Positions 31,134 through 38,572 of a stretch of DNA of 50,393 bases are shown in pieces; the first letter of the stretch is position 1, and every line of letters starts with the position of its first letter. The notes beneath the pieces are model-generated. The model was given only the letters and a program-made list of their open reading frames with translations. It ran no database searches and was not told where the DNA came from. The stretch comes from Solirubrobacterales bacterium (GTDB taxonomy: Bacteria; Actinomycetota; Thermoleophilia; Solirubrobacterales; 70-9), in assembly GCA_030152805.1 (NCBI GenBank), contig JASLIG010000099.1, forward strand, positions 1 through 50,393. The letters are read 5' to 3'. The position numbers were made by a program, and so were the translations under genes.

Positions 31134-31179
31134 ATCCCGGCGGGGCCGCTCCTGGTGGTCCACCCGAGGCCGGCCTATC

Positions 31180-31857
31180 TCAGCTCCAGGCTTTTCGCCG
31201 CGCCTCTGAGAGCAAATTGGTCGGAGCGGGCTCATCGTGGATGTCGGGTAGCGGGCGCTTCCCGTATTGCAGAAGTGCCTTGCATTCGGTGAGTACGTAG
31301 CTCAAAACAGAGGCCTCCGGAGCTTCGCCGGCCAGCACCGCGGCGCCCTCTGCGACTGCAAGAATCGACTTGGCCGCCGCAACCGGATTGTGATTCTCCG
31401 GTTCCCAAGTCAGGTCCTTGTCCTCCCGGGGCTTCGCATGGACCAACTCGTTGCGCCGGTCGAACAGCCATTTGATTTGTTGCAGAGGGTTGCTGCCTCG
31501 GTCAAGGGAGACTTCCTTCCCGGCGAGGCCGGGCAAGAGTGCGTACTTGTCCACGGTCGACAGCGCTTGGAGAGCCTTTCGGTCCTTGCCACTCCACTCC
31601 TCGAAGAGGAAGTCGTTGGCATACGCCTCCGCTGAGAACGCCGCAAAGAGGAGCGCTCGGCGCGAATAGGTGACGCGCCGGCCCTGGGCTTCGTCTCTTG
31701 CGGCGCTCACATCCGGCCAGTCGAGTTCCTTCGGGTCCATCGAACGGAGCTTGTGGTCGTAGAGCGCATCAGCGCTGCCGGTATCACGCAGGGCTCTAAG
31801 CGCGTCCTCCAGATGCGTACCCGCCATCGACTCGAAGTAGAGCTTGATCGACGCCAT
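31180..31857 (-). CDS. HEPN-domain protein, putative RNase/toxin-type
   Basis: The product is 225 residues and mostly helical. The key motif is FDRRNELVHAKP: Arg135-x4-His140 is the R-x4-6-H active site of HEPN ribonucleases. FAAFSAEAYANDFLFEEW is the first long helix typical of the fold. HEPN proteins occur in toxin-antitoxin, abortive-infection and CRISPR systems, where they cut tRNA or mRNA. No antitoxin (MNT nucleotidyltransferase) gene is adjacent, so it may act alone or with the restriction system. It is convergent with the methyltransferase and flanked by the two copies of the right-end repeat. ATG at 31857 is used; the ribosome site is weak. Confidence 0.75.
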   Translation of the reverse strand: MASIKLYFESMAGTHLEDALRALRDTGSADALYDHKLRSMDPKELDWPDVSAARDEAQGRRVTYSRRALLFAAFSAEAYANDFLFEEWSGKDRKALQALSTVDKYALLPGLAGKEVSLDRGSNPLQQIKWLFDRRNELVHAKPREDKDLTWEPENHNPVAAAKSILAVAEGAAVLAGEAPEASVLSYVLTECKALLQYGKRPLPDIHDEPAPTNLLSEARRKAWS

Positions 31858-31930
31858 CGCCGACCGATCCTATGTTGGCATCGATCCAGTCGGTGTCCGT
31901 TCGCTCCTCGTGATTTCAGCGATCGCCTGC

Positions 31931-31951
31931 TGGGGCAACAAATGGGGCAAC
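31931..31951 (+). repeat. Right-end pair of TGGGGCAAC repeats (candidate integrase arm sites)
   Basis: TGGGGCAAC occurs at 31931-31939 and 31943-31951, 12 nt start to start, followed by ATG, exactly as in the left-end pair. The 235-nt gap 31858-32092 otherwise holds no gene, only these repeats, repeat copy B and the right att site. Confidence 0.55.
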
Positions 31952-32013
31952 ATGCCCCACAGATTCCAGCCGATCCCAGCGGGACTCGATCGGCCGGAAA
32001 CCGCTTGAAACCG
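31943..32013 (+). repeat. Copy B of the element right-end sequence
   Basis: This is the intact counterpart of copy A at 31073-31133, 71 nt including a 10-nt insert (CGATCCCAGC). It carries the second arm repeat and ends 35 nt before the right att copy. Confidence 0.7.
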
Positions 32014-32048
32014 GGCTCCACGTAGCCCAGCCGATCCAGCGGCTCGGG

Positions 32049-32090
32049 CTACGAAACTGAAGGTCACAGGTTCGAATTCTGCCAGGCGGG
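32049..32090 (+). repeat. Right attachment repeat (decayed tRNA-Arg 3' half)
   Basis: The 42 nt match 25379-25420 at 38 positions; differences are three transitions and one C-to-G change. Because the complete tRNA gene is at the left end, this copy is not under selection as a tRNA. It marks the end of the integrative element and abuts the stop of the GST-like gene at 32093. Confidence 0.85.
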
Positions 32091-32092
32091 CT

Positions 32093-32905
32093 TCACTGCA
32101 TTGCTGCGCTAGGACGTCGTCCAGAGCTTCCCGGGCCTTTTTTCGATCTATGTCGCTCCTCTCGAAACATTGTGAGGGCGTGTTCGCCGGCTGGGTGTTG
32201 ACGAAGCTGTCGCACTGTGGCTGCCATAGTTTCGGGAAGCTCATCAGGTTGCGGTAGTGGCACTCCATACTCGGGAGGCATCAGGACCGGTGCTGCGAGG
32301 GAGGCAAAGGTTAGGTCGGCGGCAGTGAAGTTTTCACCGCAGAGGTAGGGTCGCCCATCGTCCAGGCGTTCGGCGACCTTGTCGAATACTGCACGCACCG
32401 CGGCTTCGGCTCGCGCGGCCGTGGTCGGTGTGATGTCGAGGTAGCGGTTGATGATGCGTGCTGCCGCCGGATAGACCAGTGGCAGCGCGCGGCGCTGCCA
32501 GGTGGGGACGCCGGTGCATGCATAGTCGATCGCGATATCGCGGCGACCGCTCAGGGCGAAGTACATCCACCTTCGTCCCTCTGGTCCCAGGTGCGTATCG
32601 AAGTCGTGCTGCAGCGACCGGGCTTCGGCCGCTGTGTCGCGGTCGTCTGGGAATAGGCGTCGGTTCGGCCTCGCCTGCGCGTCGGCCGCCTCAACGATGT
32701 CGGCCGAGTCGGCGAGCACCCGGTCCCCCCAAACGAGTACTGGCGCGGTCCACTTGCCACCGGCGCGCCGCACGGGTACCCAGTGGAAGATCTGAAGGTG
32801 CGCCCGCTCGTGGTACTCGATGCCGGCTCGATCCAGAGCCCAGCGAGCCTTCTCGCAATAGTGACTGATTGGAATCGTGATCAGGTCACAGCGAGCGGCG
32901 TTCAT
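32093..32905 (-). CDS. Glutathione-S-transferase-like protein
   Basis: The product is 270 residues. The N-terminal thioredoxin fold starts with LITIPISHYCEKARWALDRAGIEY; SHYCEK supplies the catalytic-type Ser/Cys position. VLVWGDRVLADSADIVEA is the thiol-binding Ser region. The helical C-terminal domain ends with CGENFTAADLTFASLAAPVL, the N-capping box motif of GSTs. Actinobacteria usually lack glutathione and use mycothiol, so the cofactor is uncertain. It begins 9 nt after the P450 stop on the same strand and is almost certainly co-transcribed with it. The stop lies 3 nt from the att repeat, so insertion of the element may have reshaped its 3' end. Confidence 0.85.
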   Translation of the reverse strand: MNAARCDLITIPISHYCEKARWALDRAGIEYHERAHLQIFHWVPVRRAGGKWTAPVLVWGDRVLADSADIVEAADAQARPNRRLFPDDRDTAAEARSLQHDFDTHLGPEGRRWMYFALSGRRDIAIDYACTGVPTWQRRALPLVYPAAARIINRYLDITPTTAARAEAAVRAVFDKVAERLDDGRPYLCGENFTAADLTFASLAAPVLMPPEYGVPLPQPDELPETMAATVRQLRQHPAGEHALTMFREERHRSKKGPGSSGRRPSAAMQ

Positions 32906-32914
32906 TCCGTCTCA

Positions 32915-34252
32915 CTATGCGGCAACTGGCGCCGGCTGTCGGTTGGCGAGGATCGCCTGGGCGCCGCCAGATGGCGTGACGGTGATGTTGCGGCGTCGGG
33001 CTACCTCGGGAGTTTCGTCGTGGGGGTGGAGGGCGAGGGTGCCGAGAGCTCGGCGGAGGACGATTTTCATCTCGAGCATCGCGAAGCTCGCCCCCAGGCA
33101 ACGCCGGCGCCCGCCACCGAAGGGGATCCATGTGTAGGTACCCGGTGGCTCGTCGAGGAAGCGCTCAGGGCGGAAGGCATCCGGTTCTGGATAGATCTCC
33201 GGGTCGTGGTGGATCAGGTAGCCGTTGAGGACGAGGCTGCAGCCGGGTGGGTACGTCCAGCCACCGACCTCAATCGACTTTGCCACGAGCCGCGGTGCGG
33301 CGTTTGGCAGCACTGGCCTGATCCGCAGGGTCTCCTGGATCGTCGCGGTGAGGTATGCGTCCTCACCACTGTCGATCTCCTCGACCAGGTGCGATAGCAC
33401 CTGCGGGTCTCGGGAGAGGCGCTCGAACGCCCAGGCGAGTATCGACGCGGTCGTCTCGTGGCCGGCGACGAGCAGTGTCATCAGCTCGTCGCGGATCTCC
33501 TGCTCACTCATCGGAGTGTTGTCCTCGTGGCGGGCCTCGAGCAGCATCGACAACACGTCGCCGCGCTCAACGCCCGCGGCACGGCGCTCTCTGATCAGCT
33601 CGAATAGCAGCTCGTCCACTTCAGCTTGCATCCGAACGAAGTGCGCGAACGGGCCGACGCGTTCGGCGATCCGTGCCACAAAGCTGTCCTTTGGCGGCGG
33701 CAGCAGGCTGATCGGCTTGTCGCCGAAGGTGAGCATTGTCTGCAGTCGCTTGCGCAGCGCCTCGAAGCGTGTGCCGGGATCGAGGCCAAAGACGGCACGA
33801 AGGATGATTCTTAGAGTGAGGTCCTGCATGCGTGGATGTAGTGCGACCGGGATGCCCTTCGGCAAGCCGACGAGCTCCTCCGCCGTTACCTCCTCCATCA
33901 AGTTCGTCAGGCGGTCCATGCGCTCGCCGTGGAATGCAGGAAGCATCAGTTTGCGCTGCTCCATATGGGCTGCTTCGTCAAGCAGGATCACCGAGTTGGA
34001 TCCAACGACCGGTTCAATGACACGTGCCCCCTCGCCTGGGCGCAGGACGTCAGGCGGGGCCGTGAAGACTTCCTTTACCTCCGCCGGGTCGGTCAGCATC
34101 ACAAAGGGCGGCGCCAGCGGCAGCCGGATCGTGAAGCGCTTTCCGTAGCGCTCGCGGCACTGCCTCAGGAAGGCGAAAGGACGCGTCCAGAACCCGATGC
34201 TCTGGATCGCGGAAGGGTAGGAAGGACCCGGCGGTAGGCCTGCTGGTCTCAT
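32915..34252 (-). CDS. Cytochrome P450 of the catabolic module
   Basis: The product is 445 residues. LLVAGHETTASILAW is the I-helix with the proton-relay Thr; ETLRIRP is the ExxR; FRPERFLDEP and the heme loop FGGGRRRCLGASFAMLE with the axial Cys complete the set. It is soluble. The other P450 in this window (19515-20951) shares the same heme loop and K-helix style, so they belong to related subfamilies. It is divergent from a GntR regulator across a 67-nt gap and followed by a GST-like gene. Context suggests oxidation of the compound handled by the adjacent ABC transporter and Rieske enzyme. The substrate is unknown. Confidence 0.93.
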   Translation of the reverse strand: MRPAGLPPGPSYPSAIQSIGFWTRPFAFLRQCRERYGKRFTIRLPLAPPFVMLTDPAEVKEVFTAPPDVLRPGEGARVIEPVVGSNSVILLDEAAHMEQRKLMLPAFHGERMDRLTNLMEEVTAEELVGLPKGIPVALHPRMQDLTLRIILRAVFGLDPGTRFEALRKRLQTMLTFGDKPISLLPPPKDSFVARIAERVGPFAHFVRMQAEVDELLFELIRERRAAGVERGDVLSMLLEARHEDNTPMSEQEIRDELMTLLVAGHETTASILAWAFERLSRDPQVLSHLVEEIDSGEDAYLTATIQETLRIRPVLPNAAPRLVAKSIEVGGWTYPPGCSLVLNGYLIHHDPEIYPEPDAFRPERFLDEPPGTYTWIPFGGGRRRCLGASFAMLEMKIVLRRALGTLALHPHDETPEVARRRNITVTPSGGAQAILANRQPAPVAA

Positions 34253-34319
34253 TTCGCAACTCCTGAGTATTCCACGATTTAGCCATTTACCGGGATGCGA
34301 AAGGTATCCTCGTGTTCAA

Positions 34320-35114
34320 ATGGTCAAACCCGTCCAACTGGTCGAGGGTCGGCCTAGGCGGTCCTCCACTGTTTCCCTGGCTGACGCCAGCAGGCTTGAT
34401 CGCAGCAGTGAGGTACCGCTTTACTTCCAGCTTGCAGCGGCCCTCAAGGCGATGTTGGAGGTCGGGACCTGGGAGCCTGGCGCCCGCTTGGCCTCCGAAC
34501 GCGAGCTCGAAGAAGAGTTCGACGTTTCGCGGGCCGTGATCAGGCCGGCGCTTGACCTCCTCGTCGCGGACGGCGCCATCGTCCGGGTAAAGGGATCGGG
34601 GGCCTTTGTCGCCCCGCCGCGGTGCGAGGTCCAGGTAACCGGGCTGGTCAGATTGTCGCTCGAGCGTCATCTGGCGATCACCGTGCTCAGCGCACGCGAG
34701 CGCCGACCCGATCGCACCGTGTCGCACTTCCTCGAGATCGAGGATTGGCGGACGCCGATCGCACACGTAACTGCGGTCGTCGACGTCGGCCAGCCATCGG
34801 CCTTCCTCATCGACTCCTTTTCCACCGTCGCCCACGTTCCGTGGCTGCTTCCCACCGCCCGGGCGCTCGAGACCGGCGCAAAGCCATTCGAGCCCAGCGG
34901 GCTCGACCTCACCCGTGCCACTGTCTCGATCGAGCACACCTTCTTCGGCGAGTGGGCGGCTTCCCAGCTTGGCGCCTCAGCCGGTGATCCGGCGCTGATT
35001 GGGCGCTTCGTCCAGTTCGGCCGGGAGAACGGGTCGAAGCGGGAGTGCCCGCTCGAGTTCGCCCGTCTCGTGTACAGCGCCGACGGCACCCAGTTGGCCT
35101 TCGAGCTCAGCTGA
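34320..35114 (+). CDS. GntR/HutC-family transcriptional regulator
   Basis: The product is 264 residues. The winged helix is at about 33-98 (EVPLYFQLAAALKAMLEVGTWEPGARLASERELEEEFDVSRAVIRPALDLLVADGAIVRVKGSGAFV), the canonical GntR start. The rest is a UTRA-like ligand-binding domain (VTGLVRLSLERHLAITVLSARERRPDRTVSHFLEIEDWRTPIAHVTAV ... FARLVYSADGTQLAFELS). It probably senses the transported substrate and controls both the divergent P450-GST unit and the liv genes. TATCCT (34305-34310) lies 9 nt before the ATG, a near-leaderless arrangement. The stop is 3 nt from the next start, so it leads the operon. Confidence 0.93.
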   Translation: MVKPVQLVEGRPRRSSTVSLADASRLDRSSEVPLYFQLAAALKAMLEVGTWEPGARLASERELEEEFDVSRAVIRPALDLLVADGAIVRVKGSGAFVAPPRCEVQVTGLVRLSLERHLAITVLSARERRPDRTVSHFLEIEDWRTPIAHVTAVVDVGQPSAFLIDSFSTVAHVPWLLPTARALETGAKPFEPSGLDLTRATVSIEHTFFGEWAASQLGASAGDPALIGRFVQFGRENGSKRECPLEFARLVYSADGTQLAFELS

Positions 35115-35117
35115 CTG

Positions 35118-36002
35118 TTGACTGCGCTGGGTCAGAGCCTGATCGATGCCCTCGCGCTCGGCAGCCTCTACGCGCTAATTGCCCTCGGCATCACCCTTGT
35201 CTACACGGTAATGGGAATGATGAACTTCGCCCACGGCGAGTTCATAATGCTCTCTGCCTACGCCCTTTACGTTTTCGCCGGGCTGCCCTTTGCCACGGCA
35301 GTCGCGGGCGCTCTGTTGACCGGAATCGTGATCGCGCTCCTTGTCGAGCGCTTGGCCTTCCGGCCGGTGCGCAACGCCGATCTCTCAGCCCAACTTGTCA
35401 CCTCGCTGGCCGTTGCGGCGATTCTCCAGAACGTTGTGACGGTGGCGGTCGACGCTCGTGCCCAATCGGTCAAGACACCAACCTCGCTCAGCGAATCGAC
35501 CAGCATCGGCAGTATCTCGGTGCCGAACTTGGAGTTCGTCACTCTCGGGCTCACGGTGATCGTCCTGGTCGGCCTCGGGTGGCTGCTGTACCGAACACGC
35601 ACCGGGCTCGCGATGCGCGCGGCGGCGGAGAACTTCGACATGGCGCGCCTCCTCGGCGTCCGGGCCGACCGGGTGATTGCGATTGCCTTCGCGATAAGCG
35701 GAGCGCTTGCCGCCACGGTCGGCGTGCTGATCGTGATGCAGACCGGTCAGGTGTCCCCCACGATGGGCCTCACCCCGGTCCTGGTCGGGTTCGTTGCGGT
35801 AGTGATCGGCGGCTTCGGCAGGATGTTTGGCGCGGTAATTGGCGGCCTGCTGCTCGGAGCCCTCTCCTCCCTGCTCGGGGCCTACCTCCCAGAGGGTCTG
35901 GTGCCGTTTCGCGATGCGATCGTGTTCACGTTCCCGGTGCTGATCCTGATTTTCAGGCCGCATGGCCTACTTGGAGGAGAAATCGGAAAGGCTCGGGTGT
36001 GA
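35118..36002 (+). CDS. livH: Branched-chain amino-acid-type ABC transporter permease (LivH)
   Basis: The product is 294 residues from TTG at 35118. It has about eight TM segments; LYALIALGITLVYTVMGMMNFAHGEFIM is the signature LivH N-terminus. Also visible is RAAAENFDMARLLGVRADRVIAIAFAISGALAATVGV, the EAA-like loop that contacts the ATPase. With LivM it forms the membrane channel for import of amino acids or carboxylic or aromatic acids. It is translationally linked to the regulator upstream (3-nt gap) and overlaps the next gene by 4 nt (GTGA). Confidence 0.93.
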   Translation: MTALGQSLIDALALGSLYALIALGITLVYTVMGMMNFAHGEFIMLSAYALYVFAGLPFATAVAGALLTGIVIALLVERLAFRPVRNADLSAQLVTSLAVAAILQNVVTVAVDARAQSVKTPTSLSESTSIGSISVPNLEFVTLGLTVIVLVGLGWLLYRTRTGLAMRAAAENFDMARLLGVRADRVIAIAFAISGALAATVGVLIVMQTGQVSPTMGLTPVLVGFVAVVIGGFGRMFGAVIGGLLLGALSSLLGAYLPEGLVPFRDAIVFTFPVLILIFRPHGLLGGEIGKARV

Positions 36003-37843
36003 GCGGCGCACGATTTCGCTCTCGCCCGTCTGTTGCGGCTTCGCTGTTGGCGCCGCTGGCCTTGATCGCGATCACCACTTTGGTCGGTGCGAACGGCACG
36101 CCCTCCTTTCGGGGCACCGTCACCCTGATCCTCTGCAACCTGATCGTCGTCATCGGCCTGCAGGTCTTCGTCGGCAACAGCGGCATCTACTCCTTTGGAC
36201 AGCTCGGCTTCGCGACGGCCGGCGCGTACGTCGCGGCGTTCCTCACCCTGCCGGCGGCCTTTGCCCTGCTTCAGACGCCAGGCCTGCCGCATCTCATCGT
36301 CGACGCCCACCTCGGCGCGCTCCCCTCGACGTTGATCGCCGCGGCGGTTTCCGGCCTGCTCGCGATGGTCGTCGGCCTGCCGTTGATGCGCACCTCCACG
36401 CTTGCCATCCCGATCTCAACCTTCGCCTTTCTGATCGTCGTCTTCAACATCGTCGCCAACTGGGATCGCGTAACCGGCGGCGGCAGCGGGTTGGTCAGCA
36501 TCCCGACGACGACCAGCGTCGAATCGGCCGGGCTCTGGGCGGGCACGGCCGTCATCCTCGCGCTGGCCTACAAATGGTCGGCGAGCGGCTACCGCCTGCA
36601 GGCGACGCGCGAGGACGAGGTGGCCGCGCGCTCGATCGGGATCAATGTGATGAGAGAGCGGTTGGTTGCCTTCGGCGTCAGCGGGGTGCTGTGCGGCATC
36701 GGCGGAGCACTGGCGGTGCACCAGTCCGGCGTGCTCAACCCGACCACCTTCTACTTCGGTGCGACCGTGACGACGATGACGATGCTGGTCGTCGGCGGCG
36801 CCCGCAGCGTCCTCGGGGCGGTGATCGGCGCCATCGCGATAGCAACGGTGAACGAGGCGCTCAGGAGCGTGGAGAACGGCGCCAGCCTGTTCGGGGCGAT
36901 CTCGATCGGCGACGCTCCGGGCCTTGCCGCGATCGGACTCGGCCTGATCCTGCTGGCGACGATGATCGCCATGCCAAACGGGCTGAGCGGCGGGAGGGAG
37001 GCGGGAGAGCTGCCCTGGCTCCGCCGGCTGGGCGCGTTCGGCACCCCACCCCTGCTCGAGGCCCCCGGCAAGGTCGCCGAATCGAGGTCGGCCAACCGCG
37101 TCGCGAAGGGTGCCCTGCGGGCCGAGGGGATATCGATCGCTTTCTCCGGCCTGCGGGTCCTCGAGGAGGTCGACCTTGCGCTCGTGCCCGGCGAGGCGCT
37201 CGGCCTGATCGGCCCCAACGGCGCGGGCAAGACGACGCTCGTCAACGTCCTCAGCGGGTTCCAGGCGCCCGACGCAGGCACCGTCTCGCTGGACGGGGTC
37301 GACGTCACCGGGCGGTCCCCGACGCGCCTCGCCCGCGACGGATTGGGCCGCACCTTCCAGGCCGCCCTTCCCTTCCCCGACCTGAGCGCCCTCGAGAGCG
37401 TCGCCGTCGGCGCGATGGGAATGGGTGTCGGCAGGCGGCGCGCGGTAGCGGTTGCCGCCGACGTGCTCGGTCGCCTCAACCTCCTCGAGCAGGCCGCGCT
37501 GCCGGCGGGTGCCCTGCCCCCGGCCGGCCAGCGCCTGCTCGGGATCGCTCGCGCGCTCGCCATCGGGCCGCGTTACCTGCTCCTCGACGAGCCCGCTGCC
37601 GGGCTGAACGAGGCGGAATGCGAAGAGCTGGTCGCGATGCTCGGCAGCGTGCTGGTCGACTTCGGCTGCGGGATCCTGCTGATCGAGCACGACATGAGCA
37701 TCGTCATGGAGCTCTGTCCCCGGGTGCAGGTGCTTGACGACGGCGCCACCCTCAGGGTTGGGACTCCGGAGGAGATCCAGGGCGATCCTGCCGTGATCGA
37801 GTCCTACCTCGGCAGCTCCTTCCCGGCGGCCGTCGATGCTTGA
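35999..37843 (+). CDS. livM: Fused ABC permease-ATPase (LivM-LivG)
   Basis: The product is 614 residues from GTG at 35999, which overlaps the livH stop. Residues 1-about 340 are a LivM permease with about ten TM segments (GNSGIYSFGQLGFATAGAYVAAFL; QATREDEVAARSIGINVMRERLVAFGVSGVLCGIGGALAV). Residues about 375-610 are a LivG ATPase: Walker A GPNGAGKTTLVNVLSGF, the ABC signature region around AGQRLLGIARALAIGPR, Walker B YLLLDEPAAGLN and switch His in LLIEHDMSIVMELC. The classic LSGGQ is changed to PPAGQ. Separate livM and livG genes are the rule; here they are one polypeptide. The symbol livM is used for the fusion, whose second half is livG. Confidence 0.9.
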   Translation: MSGARFRSRPSVAASLLAPLALIAITTLVGANGTPSFRGTVTLILCNLIVVIGLQVFVGNSGIYSFGQLGFATAGAYVAAFLTLPAAFALLQTPGLPHLIVDAHLGALPSTLIAAAVSGLLAMVVGLPLMRTSTLAIPISTFAFLIVVFNIVANWDRVTGGGSGLVSIPTTTSVESAGLWAGTAVILALAYKWSASGYRLQATREDEVAARSIGINVMRERLVAFGVSGVLCGIGGALAVHQSGVLNPTTFYFGATVTTMTMLVVGGARSVLGAVIGAIAIATVNEALRSVENGASLFGAISIGDAPGLAAIGLGLILLATMIAMPNGLSGGREAGELPWLRRLGAFGTPPLLEAPGKVAESRSANRVAKGALRAEGISIAFSGLRVLEEVDLALVPGEALGLIGPNGAGKTTLVNVLSGFQAPDAGTVSLDGVDVTGRSPTRLARDGLGRTFQAALPFPDLSALESVAVGAMGMGVGRRRAVAVAADVLGRLNLLEQAALPAGALPPAGQRLLGIARALAIGPRYLLLDEPAAGLNEAECEELVAMLGSVLVDFGCGILLIEHDMSIVMELCPRVQVLDDGATLRVGTPEEIQGDPAVIESYLGSSFPAAVDA

Positions 37844-38537
37844 GCTCGACGACATCCGGATCGGCTACGGGCGCATCGAGGTGGTACACGGAGTCAGCCT
37901 GAGCGTGGGCAGCGGGGAGGTGGTCGGGATGATCGGACCGAACGGCGCCGGCAAGAGCTCGGTCCTCCGATCTATCTGCGGCTTGTTGCCTCCGACCTCC
38001 GGGAGGGCGACATTCGAGGACCGCGTCCTGACCGGCATGCCGCCGGAGCAGATCGCGCGGCTGGGGTTGGCGTTGGTGCCCGAGGGCCGGCACATCTTCA
38101 AGACCCTCACGGTGGCGGAGAACCTGCGTCTCGGCGTACGGAGCGACGGCGACGGCGGCGCCTGGATGGAGGAGACGCTCGAGCGGTTCCCGATCCTTCA
38201 CGAGCGCGCCGGCCAGCGTGCCGATCGCCTTTCGGGAGGAGAGCAGCAGCAGCTCGCGATCGCCCGCGCCCTGGTCGGCAAGCCGAAGCTGCTGATCCTC
38301 GACGAGCCTTCGCTCGGCCTCGCGCCGAAGATGATCGACGTCGTCTACGAGCTGCTCCAGAGCTTGCGCGACGAAGGGATGACGATGCTGCTGGCCGAGC
38401 AGAACGCCGCCCGCACGATCGACTTCTCCGATCGTTGCGTCGTGCTCAGCACCGGCAAGATCCGAGCCCAGGGCTCGCGCAGCGAACTGCAGCGCAACCC
38501 CGACGTCCTGCGCGCCTACCTGGGGAGGCAGCCGTGA
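37836..38537 (+). CDS. livF: ABC transporter ATP-binding protein (LivF)
   Basis: The product is 233 residues, the standard LivF length. Walker A is GPNGAGKSSVLRSICGL, the signature LSGGEQQQLAIARAL is intact, Walker B is LLILDEPSLGLAPK and the switch region AEQNAARTID is the typical LivF variant in which His is replaced. With the fused LivG half it forms the heterodimeric motor of the importer. The ATG at 37836 overlaps the previous gene by 8 nt. The Rieske oxygenase follows 35 nt later with its own TAAAGT box (38553), so it may also have a private promoter. Confidence 0.95.
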   Translation: MLELDDIRIGYGRIEVVHGVSLSVGSGEVVGMIGPNGAGKSSVLRSICGLLPPTSGRATFEDRVLTGMPPEQIARLGLALVPEGRHIFKTLTVAENLRLGVRSDGDGGAWMEETLERFPILHERAGQRADRLSGGEQQQLAIARALVGKPKLLILDEPSLGLAPKMIDVVYELLQSLRDEGMTMLLAEQNAARTIDFSDRCVVLSTGKIRAQGSRSELQRNPDVLRAYLGRQP

Positions 38538-38572
38538 ATGAAAAGAAGCTCTAAAGTAATCGAGTCAGCACG

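Larger units (their letters stand above)
25347..32090 (+). mobile_element. Integrative element in tRNA-Arg(ACG), about 6.7 kb
   Basis: The element begins at the tRNA-Arg gene and ends at a degenerate copy of the tRNA 3' end. It contains a tyrosine integrase, arm-type repeats near both ends, a small acidic protein, a nuclease-methyltransferase pair and a HEPN protein. The defence genes have visibly more A/T at third positions than the backbone. No replication, transfer or structural phage genes are present. It is therefore an integrative island or satellite-like element whose mobility, if any, depends on its integrase plus a helper or an unrecognised excision factor. The four mismatches between the att copies suggest it has been resident for some time. 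Confidence 0.85.

Noticed and set aside
35045..35998. 5' extension of the LivM-LivG frame
   Set aside because: It reads through the livH gene in another frame as an Arg/Gly-rich translation; the GTG at 35999 gives a proper LivM N-terminus.
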